This document shows positions 10,066-20,440 of a stretch of DNA of 64,000 bases, piece by piece. The position numbers were made by a program, and so were the translations under genes. The stretch covers positions 31,786,501 through 31,850,500 of the forward strand of contig CP136890.1 of NCBI GenBank assembly GCA_034359265.1, read 5' to 3'. Within the stretch, counting starts at the first letter, position 1; each line of letters starts with the position of its first letter. This DNA comes from Canna indica (taxonomy: Eukaryota > Streptophyta > Magnoliopsida > Zingiberales > Cannaceae). A model generated the notes under the pieces. That model made no database searches. It had not been told where the DNA came from and saw only the letters and a list, made by a program, of their open reading frames with translations.

Positions 10066-11290
10066 TCAATATAAAAATAATAATAAATCTAACGATGATG
10101 ATGGAGGATGGTTTGGATCATATGGCGGGGTCTGGAGTGCTTGGGTGTACACCGGCGTGGACTGACTCGAGGACGATGGATCACATGATGCTGAAGGGAT
10201 GCCTGCTCCGGGATAACCTGACATGTTGCGTAGCATAACATGCATCTCTGCCATCATTTGACTCTAACGCTCCATCATCTCAGTCTGACACACGACCGTC
10301 TCCTCCAGTGTCCTTATCATGCTACTATGATCATAACTGGACCTGAAGGTGGACGGCCGCTCGCCAGCGATCGAAGGGGTCGATGTCCCAAGTGGCCCTA
10401 GCACGGCTCGCGCATGACCACTATCTGCAAAACCATATACGCGGCCATGGTCCCAGCCACCTGCAGCCTCTACCCACGCTCCTGCGTCAAAGTCATCGGG
10501 GGTGCCCCCGCGCTGCACCACCGTTTGAGTGTAGGTCTCCTACTCGGCCATGGTCCCAACCATATTAATCATCATGCATGTATATAAAAAATTAATACAT
10601 GCCTTAAACTCGCGCCATAGCATGTCAACGTGCTCACTGGGCACGTGAGACCACGTTGGCCATGCCCCGTGCATGTTTCATCAAATGGTAGAAGAAAAAT
10701 GCTCCTTGTCACTTCTTCTTGCTTGAACCTGCACAACAAAAATAAAATTTAATAGGGTAAATTACACTGACCTCCCCTCTATTTATAATTTTATCTTGTA
10801 ACCCCCTTGGGTTTTGTAAAAGATTACACAAACCTCCCCTATTACGAAATAAGATTACACAAACCTCCCCTGAGTTTTGTAAAATATTACACAAATCTCC
10901 CATAAAAAAGATTACTCATGGGAGGTGATTGTAACCTGGACAAATAAATGGAGGGTCAATGTAATTTCACTAAACCTCAGGGGAGGTCAATGTAATTTAC
11001 CCAATTTAATATTATATTATGATATAATGAATTTGTAATGATTCATAATTCATGATATATTATCGCTCTCCAATCATGCTAATGAATCTACGTGACTCTG
11101 CGGCTGGTGGAGGCTGCCACCTGTTCGACCCACGTGGCCGCCTGCGTCTGCATGTACTAGCCTCAGCAGTATCATCGACAGGAGGATCAGCAGTAGGAGG
11201 ATCAGCAGCACGAGTAAGTGCTGGAGTCTCACCGATCGGAGACTCCGAAGCTCTCCTGCGATGATAACCACGACCAAATATATCTGTTGA
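10066..11290 (-). pseudogene. TNP1/TNPA-like (plant transposase, Ptta/En/Spm) gene of the CACTA element
   Basis: Minus-strand exon-like pieces: an Arg/Pro-rich N-terminal part with a RGYHRRRASESP start near 11275, then a piece near 10700-10600, then a long piece with VQRGGTPDDFDAGAW near 10520-10490 that runs through a single in-frame stop near 10262 into a Ser/Pro-rich tail ending at 10066. The QRGGTPDDFDAGAW and YGFADSGHA blocks are typical of the plant transposase family that partners TNP2. Its likely role is binding the subterminal CAGCAACGGC repeats. A 248-bp MITE occupies an intron (10755-11002). Exon borders are approximate. Confidence 0.55.
10755..11002. mobile_element. Short Mutator-like MITE (GGGTAAATTAC family)
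   Basis: The ends are GGGTAAATTACACTGACCTC and the complement of GAGGTCAATGTAATTTACCC, inverted over at least 24 bp. Perfect 9-bp target duplications AATTTAATA lie at 10746-10754 and 11003-11011. The interior repeats an ATTACACAAACCTCCCCT-like motif. It shares its terminal 11 bp with the larger element in HGH1 intron 4 (33985-35092), so both belong to one family. Confidence 0.85.
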
Positions 11291-11356
11291 ATAGGCATAT
11301 AATTAGATTATTATATATATATTAGAGATATATTTAATATAAGATATACTTTACGA

Positions 11357-14300
11357 TTATTCCTCATCATCTGAGTAATAGTCTTCGAATTCTTCCTCTT
11401 CTTCATCTTCTTCATCTCCAGCTTCCTCAATTTCACGATTGTCATCATCAGCATATTCAACTTCTAATTGAATTGACACTATGTCTGCATCCTCGAGTAT
11501 TGGAATAATACGATCTACAGCAGGAGGATCATCTTCTTGATAGAAACCATCTGTCACATCAGGTATCAGTTTATTTTCTCCTGCTATCTGATCAAGTTTT
11601 CATCTACCTTTAGTCTTACATACTACGCGTCAATCTGCTCTATCTTTATTTCGAGCCTGATACTTCGCGTAATATACTTGTTCGGCTTATGATGCCAATA
11701 TAAAAGGCTCATTTGCTGCCAATTTGGATTTATAATTAACCTCAACAAGTTTGTATTTTGGATGAACTTTCATGCCCCTTTCTGTTGTATCGAACCAATG
11801 ACATCTAAATAGGATAACTGATTTCAAGCTGAAGTAGTGCAACTCTATCACTTCTTCCACCAGTCCATAAAAATACATATCACATTCAACATAGGTTGTC
11901 CCTTTCACGCAGACCCCGACATTCATCGTCTTCTTTCTAAATGCATATTCAACCGTGTGAAATTTGTACCCATTAACAAAATATCTGCTATAACACGACA
12001 CAAGTCGCAACGGTCCACTAACAAACTCAACTATTCTTTCATCTATTTCAACTCTGTGATCTTTGTTGTAAGCCTGAATCCAAGTAGGGAAATCACGATT
12101 CTGTAATCTCTCCTATTCTTGATCGTTGTGAATAGAGTATTTTTTCACTATCTCAATGTCAAATATTTCAATGAATTATTCAATCTCTGGACAATTGAGT
12201 AATACATATAAGTGTGTCAAATGATACTCTTCGTCGCTAAGTGTCGAGATGGACGAGAACCAAAAGCACGACCAGAGTGACAAAATATATTTAAACGTCC
12301 ATCTGAATATCGAACTCCCCTATCATCATTACATGGAAGACGATCAAATCTTGTCTGTACTGTCGATTCAAAGTAAAATGAGCAGAATGTTGAAATTTCT
12401 TGGATGATATACGATTCAGATATTGATCCTTCAACAGCTGCGGTGTTCTTTATTTTTTTCTTCAAACAATTTATGTATCTTTCAAATAAGTACATCCACC
12501 GATATTGAACGGGGCCACCAACTCGTGCCTCGTATGCCAAGTGTATCGGTAGATGCTCCATCGAGTCAAAAGAGGCAGGAGGGACAAACTGCTCCAGCTT
12601 GCATATAATTTCAACAATATTACTTTCAAGTGTTGACATATCTTCGACTTGAAGAATATTTGCACAAATGTTTCTAAAAAACATACTTAATTCAGTCAAC
12701 GGACCCCAAATATTATCAGGTAGAAGATCTCGGAATGCGATCAGAAGCAATCTCTACATGAATACATGACAATCATGGCTCTTCATCCCTGATATTTTGC
12801 AATCATCGACGTTCGCACATTGAGATAAGTTTGAAAACATATCCATAGGGTAATCTGAGTTCTTTTATCCATTGACAAACATCTTTGATCTGTTGTTTCT
12901 TTAACACATACAGAGCCTTCGGCTTTAGATATCGTTCGTTGACCTCTTGTAACTCCAACTCCGATCTCTTACAAAGTATTTTCAGATCATGTCGGGCTTT
13001 GACATTATCTTTAGTTTTTCCGGAAACATTCATCAAAGTGTTGAAAATATTATCAAACATATTTTTTTCAATGTGCATGACATCCAAATTATGTCGAATC
13101 AGTAATGTACTCCAATAGGGCAATTCCCAAAAGATACTTTTTTTCACCCAATTATGTGTTTGACCAAAGCCTGACACTCTTTCATTCCGACCAAATACTA
13201 TCTCTGGAAGTGCTGAAACACGTGCTAACATATGTTCAACAGACAACATCGGTGGTGGCTCATCTCTTTCGACTCTGCCCTTAGTAATTTTATTACGATT
13301 CCTTCGATACTGATGGTTAGCCGGTAGGAATCGACGACGATAATCAAAGAATGAGATTTTTCATCCGTTCTGAAGACTGATTGATTTAGAGTGTTCCATA
13401 CAATACGGACAAGAGAGTCGGCCGTGAGTGCTCCAACCAGACAACATGTCGTACGCCGGGAAATCATTGATTGTCCACAAGACCGCGGCCTTTAGATTGA
13501 AGTTTTGCTTCCGATAACAATCATAAATGACAGCTCCCTCAGTCCACAATGTTTTCAATTCATCTATCAAGTGTTTGAGAAACACGTTAATTTCTTTTCG
13601 TGGACCCTTAGGACCCGAAATAATCTTCGAAAGATAAATAAAGTCATCCTTCAAACACATTGACGGTGGCAAATTATAAACTATCAGCAGCACTGGTCAA
13701 ACTGAATAAGGAGTTACAGAATGTCCAAACGGATTAAAACTATCTGTGCACAATCTCAATCTGATATTTCTAGTATCCCTAGCAAATGAAGGATAACATG
13801 TATCCAAATATTTCCATGCTTCACTGTCAGATGGATGAGTCATTACTGTATCATCATGACTTCTTGCATGTCAACTGATGTAGGGGGCCATCTTTTTCTA
13901 CATGAATAATCTTTGAAGCCTCGGTGTTAATGGAAAATACCGAAGCACCTTAAACGAGATATTTTTCTGTCGGACTAATTTTTTCTCCTTGTAACGAGGA
14001 TGTTGACATACAGGGCATTTATCCAGCTGCATATTTTCTTTATAATATAAAATGCAGTTATTTTGGCACGTGTGTATTTTTTCGTACTCAAACCCTAATT
14101 TTCTCATCAACTTTTTAGTCTTATAAAAAGTTGGCTCAAACTTATTATCAGTTGGCAGCATTCCATTAATCAATCCTGCAATCCGATCATACGCAACCGC
14201 GCTGATATTACAATCGGACTTGATGTTTAGGAGCCGCGTTATTACCGAAAACCTAGTGTATTTAGGACAATTCTCATACAAAGGTTCATCAGCAGCTTTC

Positions 14301-14845
14301 AATATCTCATAAAATTTTGCAGCTTCTTTATTCGGCAATTTAATCTCTACCGCAGTTTGTACTTCTGTGATATCAACACCTGTAGTATCTGGTGGCACTA
14401 ACGTCTTAGTAACTAGTCGATCGACATTATCATTCAGGTAGAATTGTCCCCTAAGACTATCAAGTATCATAGTTCTATAGGGATTAGATTGACTGGATGA
14501 AGAAACACTAGCAGAGGAAGATTCACCATGTGTCTAAACGACAGGATTGCTCGGCGTCCCGACTTCACGTGACTCCCCGTGACAAGTCCATAGAAAATAT
14601 CTTGGTGCAAATCCTTTGCTATATAGATGCAGAGTGACAGTTTCCTGATCCAAAAATCGTCTATTCAAGTAAATGCGGTAGGGACATTGGATTTTATCAC
14701 CGACGCTAACGAATTTCCGATTTGAATAGGTGAAATTTAGGAAGTAACTTACGCCTAATCGAAACTCATTCGTTAAAGCTCCACGATCAAGACGTCGGTA
14801 CATCCAACTTCGATCAGCCGACATGATTCTGTCAATCAATGACAA
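11357..14845 (-). pseudogene. TNP2-type CACTA transposase
   Basis: Minus-strand order: an N-terminal transposase-associated domain (14845-14534, RSWMYRR near the start), the tnp2 transposase body (14470-12803, with CPVCxxxRY near 13990, SCPYC near 13400 and HNLDVMHIEKNMFDN near 13080), a DUF4218 region (12750-12217, MSMFFRxIC-like and HLAYEARVGGPV), a DUF4216 region (12010-11687, FHTVEYAFRKKTMNVGVCV), and an acidic tail (11557-11357). Domain order matches full-length TNP2, which catalyses CACTA cut-and-paste. Single stops at about 14532, 13895, 13685 and 12775, plus frame changes, split it, so it is probably non-functional unless some breaks are introns. Confidence 0.78.
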
Positions 14846-14907
14846 TTTCTTCGGTTAATGTGTTTAGGTGAGATGGTCATATTCCATTCGGAATTTATGT
14901 TATTCAT

Positions 14908-15070
14908 ATTGCACTAAGTATTTCTTTTAACCGTTAACTTTATTCTAAATTTCGGCAGTATCTCCCTACAGTTCTCCGAATACGCATATCATCTGGGCGC
15001 GTATCAGAGAACAAGAGAGTGCTGCCGAAATTTAGAATAAGTTAACGATTAAAAGAAAAACTAAGTGCAA
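14908..15070. repeat. Hairpin upstream of the TNP2 start
   Basis: An inverted repeat: TTGCACTTAG-like outer ends, AACGxTTAACTxTATTCTAA, and TTTCGGCAG facing CTGCCGAAA. Arms of about 60-70 bp surround a short loop near 14985. It lies just 5' of the transposase frame and could mark the transcript leader or a nested small MITE. Confidence 0.65.
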
Positions 15071-15271
15071 TACAAATAACTATATTTTCAAATTGTCCAA
15101 TCAAGGACAATTCAAGGGTTGTACGTCGTATAAAAGATCATCTACTTCTTTTACACTAACATACAACCCACGAACGGATCTAAAGTTTTGCTAAATCATA
15201 TCCGACTCGTCAATGCGTACGTGAAACTTATCAACTCGTCAGAGGGATGATTATTTTCTAAATATTTTGAG

Positions 15272-15650
15272 TCAGTTCGAGTCCATAGTGGACAATTCTG
15301 ACGCGAGTCCAAAGTGGACGATTTTGGCGCGAGTAGGGCTGTCCATTCGGTTCAACTCGAACCGAACCGAATCGAAATTAACCAAACCAAAAATCAAAAT
15401 TTTAATTAACATTTGGGTCGGTTACCGAATTTCGAGAACCGAATCCGAACCGAAACCCAAAATTCGGTTCGGTTTGGGTCAAGAACCGAACCTGCAACCG
15501 CTGAAACCAAACCAAACCGAACTAAAAGATTTGGTTCAGTTTGGTTCGAATCGAACACTGGACACCCCTAGGCGCGAGTCTGAAGTGGACGATTCCGGCG
15601 CGAGTCCGAAATGGACGATTCCGGTGCGAGTCCACTAAGGACGACTCTAG
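15272..15650. repeat. ~27-bp tandem array split by a MITE
   Basis: About five to six copies of a GCGAGTCCxAAxTGGACGAT unit. Two to three copies lie before 15333 and three lie after 15571, with the hAT MITE between. It sits in the 5' part of the minus-strand CACTA element. Confidence 0.7.
15334..15570. mobile_element. hAT-type MITE inside the CACTA tandem array
   Basis: It starts TAGGGCTGTCCATTCGG and ends CACTGGACACCCCTA. Perfect 8-bp target duplications GGCGCGAG lie at 15326-15333 and 15571-15578. AACCGAA/TTCGGTT words fill the interior, as in the element at 1-571. Confidence 0.87.
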
Positions 15651-16119
15651 ACTAATTAACATTTTAACTAATTAATTAATATTAATCTAAAATATTTTAA
15701 TTAATTTAAATAATTAACGTACCATTATTAATCTAAAAATTAATCTAAACTCTAACAATTAATCTAAATCATAACAATTAATCTAACAATTAATCTATAA
15801 ATTAAATAATTAATTAAAAATTAAACTAATTAAAAATCCATAATTAATGGATTTCCAGCGCCGAAGTCCAGTGGACTCTGGCACCGGCATCGAGTGTCCG
15901 GACACTGGACAATGATCCGGTCACGGCCACTAACAGTCGGCCGCCGGCCGAAACCCTATATTTAGGGTTTCAGCCGGATTGAATGGGAAGGAAGGCGCGA
16001 GGGGCGGCGAGAAATACCTGGAACAGACGGGGCGGCGGCGTTGGCAGCGGGCGGCGACAGTAGAGGAAGAGGAAGAAGGAGGAGGAAGGGGCGGGCGCGG
16101 GCGCGTGCCCTATATAAAC

Positions 16120-16360
16120 TTATCAGCAACGGCTCACTTAATCGTTAGAACGCCATTGCTGATAAGTTAATCATCAGCAATGGCTCACGTGTCCGTTAGA
16201 AAGCCGTTGCTAAGGTAATTAATATATGCAATGACTCACATGTCCGTTAGAAAGCCATTGCAGATATGGAATATCTACAACGGCTTGAGCGGCCATAAGA
16301 ACGTCGTTGCAAATAGCAACGGTTTGAGCGATCGTTGCTGATAGCCGTTGCTGAAGAACC
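16120..16360. repeat. CACTA right subterminal repeat array
   Basis: Copies of ATCAGCAAYGGCT and its complement, mirroring 9490-9840. Presumed transposase-accessory binding sites. Confidence 0.75.
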
Positions 16361-16374
16361 AATTTCTAGTAGTG

Positions 16375-17892
16375 AAGCCAGCTGTCTACATGTTGAAAAC
16401 ATTGTGCGCCTTTTAGCCTCCTTTGAAGGTTTGAGTGGTCTGTAGATTAACTTAGATAAATCAGCCATCTTCTATTCACGTAACACTCACAGATTTAGAT
16501 CTCAATTGGGATTCATAATTAACATTCGTAATATAGGGGCACAAGACAATTACTAGGGTTTGCCAACAGTGATGAACAGATCAAAAGTTTCATCTTTCTA
16601 GTTTGTTGTCTCCAAAATACAAAACAGGCTATCAAGTTGGAAGAACAATGCATTATCAAAAGCATGCAAAGGTACACTCATTAATTCTACCCTCTCGACT
16701 ATACCGACATATTAATTGATAAATTATATCGTAATTTCTAGTGGAACCATAAAAATGATATGCAGAGGATTCACTGGTTGCCATGACAAGTATTATGTAA
16801 GAATAAAATCACTGGTTGCCATGACACATATTTTGCAGGAATAAAAATAAAGCAGGTCTAGGCCTGAATGATTGCAAGCTCTTTAACCTGGCTTTGCTAG
16901 GGAAATAAGCCTAGCGAATACTTACCCAACCACATCTCCTCCTCAGTAAAGTACTCGAAGGCAAATATTTCAATTCCTCACATTTCATGCAGGCAAACAT
17001 GAGTAACAACGCCTCATGGGATGGCGAAGTATTTCGAAGGGTAGAGAACTAATAAGTGGAGGCTTGAGGTGGAAACCTAGCACACAAACAATATTACCGA
17101 TTTATAATGCACATTGGATTCCCAATGCTACAACCTTCACCATTTCAGTCCAACTGCTCCTGCACAATTTCCACTTGTAATTTCAGATCTATTTAATCGA
17201 TACACTGGTCTATGGAATCATCCTCTTATACAAGAATCCTTTCTAGCATCCTTGGTAGACCAAATATTGGATTTGGACATTCATACTGGGAGGGACTTAC
17301 CAATATGACATTTCAATGGTTCAGGCTCCTACACGGTAGCCTCAGGATATGATTTCCTTCTTCAACAACAACAAGCACAACTCTTACCACTACTGCCTCG
17401 AATGTATTTATGTCTTGGAATTCTATCTGAAAACTTAAAGCGGTGCCAAAACTTAAAGTTTTTCTATGGAGATTTTGTCATAATGCATTACTTGTAAAGG
17501 AATTGTTATAGAAACGAGGAGTTCCTCTTCAGAATAGCCTTTGCCCGAATTGCTATATGGCTAATGAGGACATAATGCATACCTTCTTTGGTTGCCATTT
17601 TGCAAAGCAACTCTGGCAATTAACAATATACAACAATTTTGTTAGACATGTTAACTTCAATCCAATGGAAATTTGGATGAACACACACAAAGCACGACGA
17701 AAGTCAGGAACTTCAATGAAACTATTTGGTTGGCTACTTTGGAGCATCGGGAAACACACGAATGATTTTATCTTCAAGTCTACTAGTCGATCTACTGAAG
17801 ATATCTTACAAATAGCAATGGACATGAAAGTGATGTTAGAAAGTGATATTAGGTGTATACTTTGCACTCACCTTTCGATGTTTTACTCATAA
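16375..17892 (+). pseudogene. LINE reverse transcriptase, 3' part with zf-RVT domain
   Basis: It resumes the LINE frame cut at 9478 and reads through DKSAIFY near 16455. Then come the thumb region (WNHKNDMQRIHW-like near 16745) and a zinc-binding reverse-transcriptase domain at 17540-17640 (CPNCYMANEDIMHTFFGCHFAKQLW). This is the standard C-terminal order of plant non-LTR retrotransposons. Multiple stops and frame changes. An open stretch of 111 codons remains at 17557-17892. Confidence 0.75.
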
Positions 17893-20245
17893 ATGAAATT
17901 TGCTATCTTTGAGAGAAAAACTTAAAATTTGAGATGATTAGAAAAGGTGGATATATTTTGAAAATTATGTTAGAAAAGGTAAAGTAAAAGAGTAGTAGTG
18001 CAATTTGTCTAATGTTTTAAAAGACAACTAGTCGAGAACACGCACGTTGCGCAAATATATATAATTTTAGTTAAATAATAATGAATAATTAAATAAAGTT
18101 AATATAATATTAAAAAATTTATGTATAAATTATAAATAATATTCTATTCAAATATATAACATCATTATAAATTTATTATTAAAAAGTTACATAAAAACAA
18201 ATGTTTATGAAAAATAGAGTAAAATGTATACACATAAAAAAAAGAAAATGTTACATTAATATTTTTAAGGGAAAAAAATGACTTCAATACATAAATAATG
18301 CTTCTATATACTTGTATATATTTGTTTTAAAATATACTTATTTTATAGAGTGATTTTTTTAATGAAGATGTTAATACTAATATTCTAGGGAAAAAATCAA
18401 AGCAAATTATAATAAAAATCATTATAGATTTCAACAATCAAAATATACCAAAAAATACAAAAATAATAACATATTTATGGGTAAATATCAAATATAATAT
18501 AGATATAAGATAAAAATTGAGAAAAATCAAAAAATAATATATTTAAATTATTTTAAACTACATAAATTTAATTATTTGGTTTGAAATAATATTAATTTTG
18601 CTTGAAAAACAAATAAATCCAAAAAAATATATTTCAAATACTCAAATACCAACATTAAAATATTCTCAATTTTATTTATAATAATAATAAAAACAAAATT
18701 AAAAATAACAAAAATAAGTGCCTATGAAAAAAAAAGTCAACTTCCATATAGATAAATTATTAAAAAATACAAAAAATAGGAAAAACTTATGCCACAACAA
18801 AACTTGATTGCATGTATATTTATACAATTTAATTTAAAAATAATTTTAAATAATAATTAAATTTAATATAAAAGTTTAAAATAAAAAGCTTTTTCTTAAG
18901 GTATAAAAATAAAAAATTGTCTTACATTAATAATTAATATTTATCCATATAAGCAACATTAAAAATTACTTTTATATATAAGCAATATTTGAATTTGGTT
19001 ATATATAAATAAGCAACATTCTTAGATGAAAACCAAATGTCATAAATATACATATTGGGAAGAGCTTGTATGATGTGAATGTGAAAAACTTATACATATA
19101 TCAATTTATTTATATACCTTTCGTCGCTCCAAAAATAGGTGCAGTTTGAAAGTCGTGAATGCCTACAAGATAAGTGCAATTTATGATTGTCAGTGAAAGA
19201 AATTTAATTAGCTCTGACATATTTCACGATAATGCAACCTTAGCTGATTGCTCATCTTTGAAAATAATGTATGCAGGTAGACTACAATTTGAGTAAGAAA
19301 ACATAATCATATGCTTAAATAGGTCAAAGGATTAAAAAATTATGACTATGTAATAGAAGTATAAAATAAAGATCTACAACAATGAAATTATAATATAAAA
19401 AAAATACTATATTAAATAATTAGTCCTACCTAATATTAACAATATTAATTGTTCTTTAGCATTATACCTTAATATGAAATTTATAAAATTATTAGAAGCA
19501 AAAGAAGAAAACAAATAGGAACTTGATAACAGAACATATATTTCAGAGGTACCATTTTAAAAAATTAGCAATGCAAGAGAAAGTATTTCAACAAAACATA
19601 CTTTCATTAACCATTAAAGATAATTAGCAAATGGACATTATATAATAAACTTATAATGTCTTTTGTCCCAATTGAGACAGAAAAAGTTGTTAAAATTGCA
19701 AATGATTGACCCTATGCTCATAAATTATTTTTTATTTGCTCTGAAGGTTTCAAAGTTGATCGACCACATTGATTCAACCAACGAAATGAATGCATAGGTA
19801 AAATCAACAACAATCTCCACGTGGAAAATGGAAATGCACCTTTAGGTTCATGAATAACCAAAGAAATTGCTAGACCATTAATTACTACGGTTATCACCGG
19901 TCCATATACAAAATTCAAATAAATATCTCCAACTTCAATATTCATATTAGAGACCTATAAAATTATCGAGAAGAACAATATGTAGACAATGATAACAACA
20001 TAAACATGCGCATCTGGACTACAACAAACTCCATGTAATATGAAACTCTAGCTAGTCCTAAACAATTGTTCAAGGGAGTTAGTATTCGAGCTCTTATAGT
20101 GCTTTCAGACCTATTTATGTGTTTCCAAATGTGGCTTCAAAACCTAAGTTGTTAGGAGAAGACCTAGTTTGTATATTTACAATATATATGTGCAATGTTC
20201 AACTCCTCAATATATATATATAGGAACAATGAAAACACAAATGTA
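17893..20245. other. Strongly AT-rich region without recognised genes
   Basis: Long A/T runs and no domain. A 75-codon minus-strand frame at 19718-19945 is not recognised. It lies downstream of the MACPF fragment and could be more of that pseudogene or chance. Confidence 0.4.
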
Positions 20246-20440
20246 TTAATTCAAGAAGATTGGAGAAGCATCAATATGAGATACCTGATCAATGTTAACT
20301 TGAAATTTTTGACCTAAAAATCTAAAGTGCAAAGAAGGATTGGATGCTTTTATTCTCTGTGGTCCAAGTGCAAGGTTTTTGTATGCTAGTGCCCACTGAT
20401 AAGAGATTTGAAATTCCAAACAATACTGCAAGCCATCGGG
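20246..20440 (-). pseudogene. MACPF-domain protein (CAD1/NSL1-like) fragment
   Basis: The minus-strand frame gives QYCLEFQISYQWALAYKNLA, then LGPQR, then a PSLHFRFLGQKFQVN segment. In plant MACPF proteins of the CAD1/NSL1 family a LxFxLEFQxPRQWAPxxxxLxLGPQR block is followed by SLQFSLMGPKLYVNT, which this matches in order and spacing. Only this roughly 60-residue block is visible. No flanking exons are convincing, so it is probably a broken gene piece. The identification rests on recalled motifs. Confidence 0.45.

Larger units (their letters stand above)
9479..16374 (-). mobile_element. CACTA (En/Spm) transposon, 6.9 kb, transposase-bearing
   Basis: The left terminus is CACTACTGGAATAATGGGC. 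The right terminus, read on the minus strand, is CACTACTAGAAATTGG. The 3-bp target duplication AAG lies at 9476-9478 and 16375-16377. Subterminal arrays of (AT)CAGCAACGGC and its complement occupy 9490-9840 and 16120-16360. Internal genes run right to left: a TNP2-type transposase (11357-14845) and a TNP1/TNPA-like gene (10066-11290). It has inserted in a LINE and carries later inserts of a MULE MITE (10755-11002) and a hAT MITE (15334-15570). Stops in TNP2 suggest it is no longer autonomous. Confidence 0.88.

Noticed and set aside
11357..14845. Series of independent small host genes
   Set aside because: Domain order and the surrounding CACTA termini show one broken TNP2 transposase.
9490..16360. 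CRISPR-like or satellite array from the repeated CAGCAACGGC words
   Set aside because: The repeats are short, in both orientations and confined to CACTA ends, with no spacer structure.
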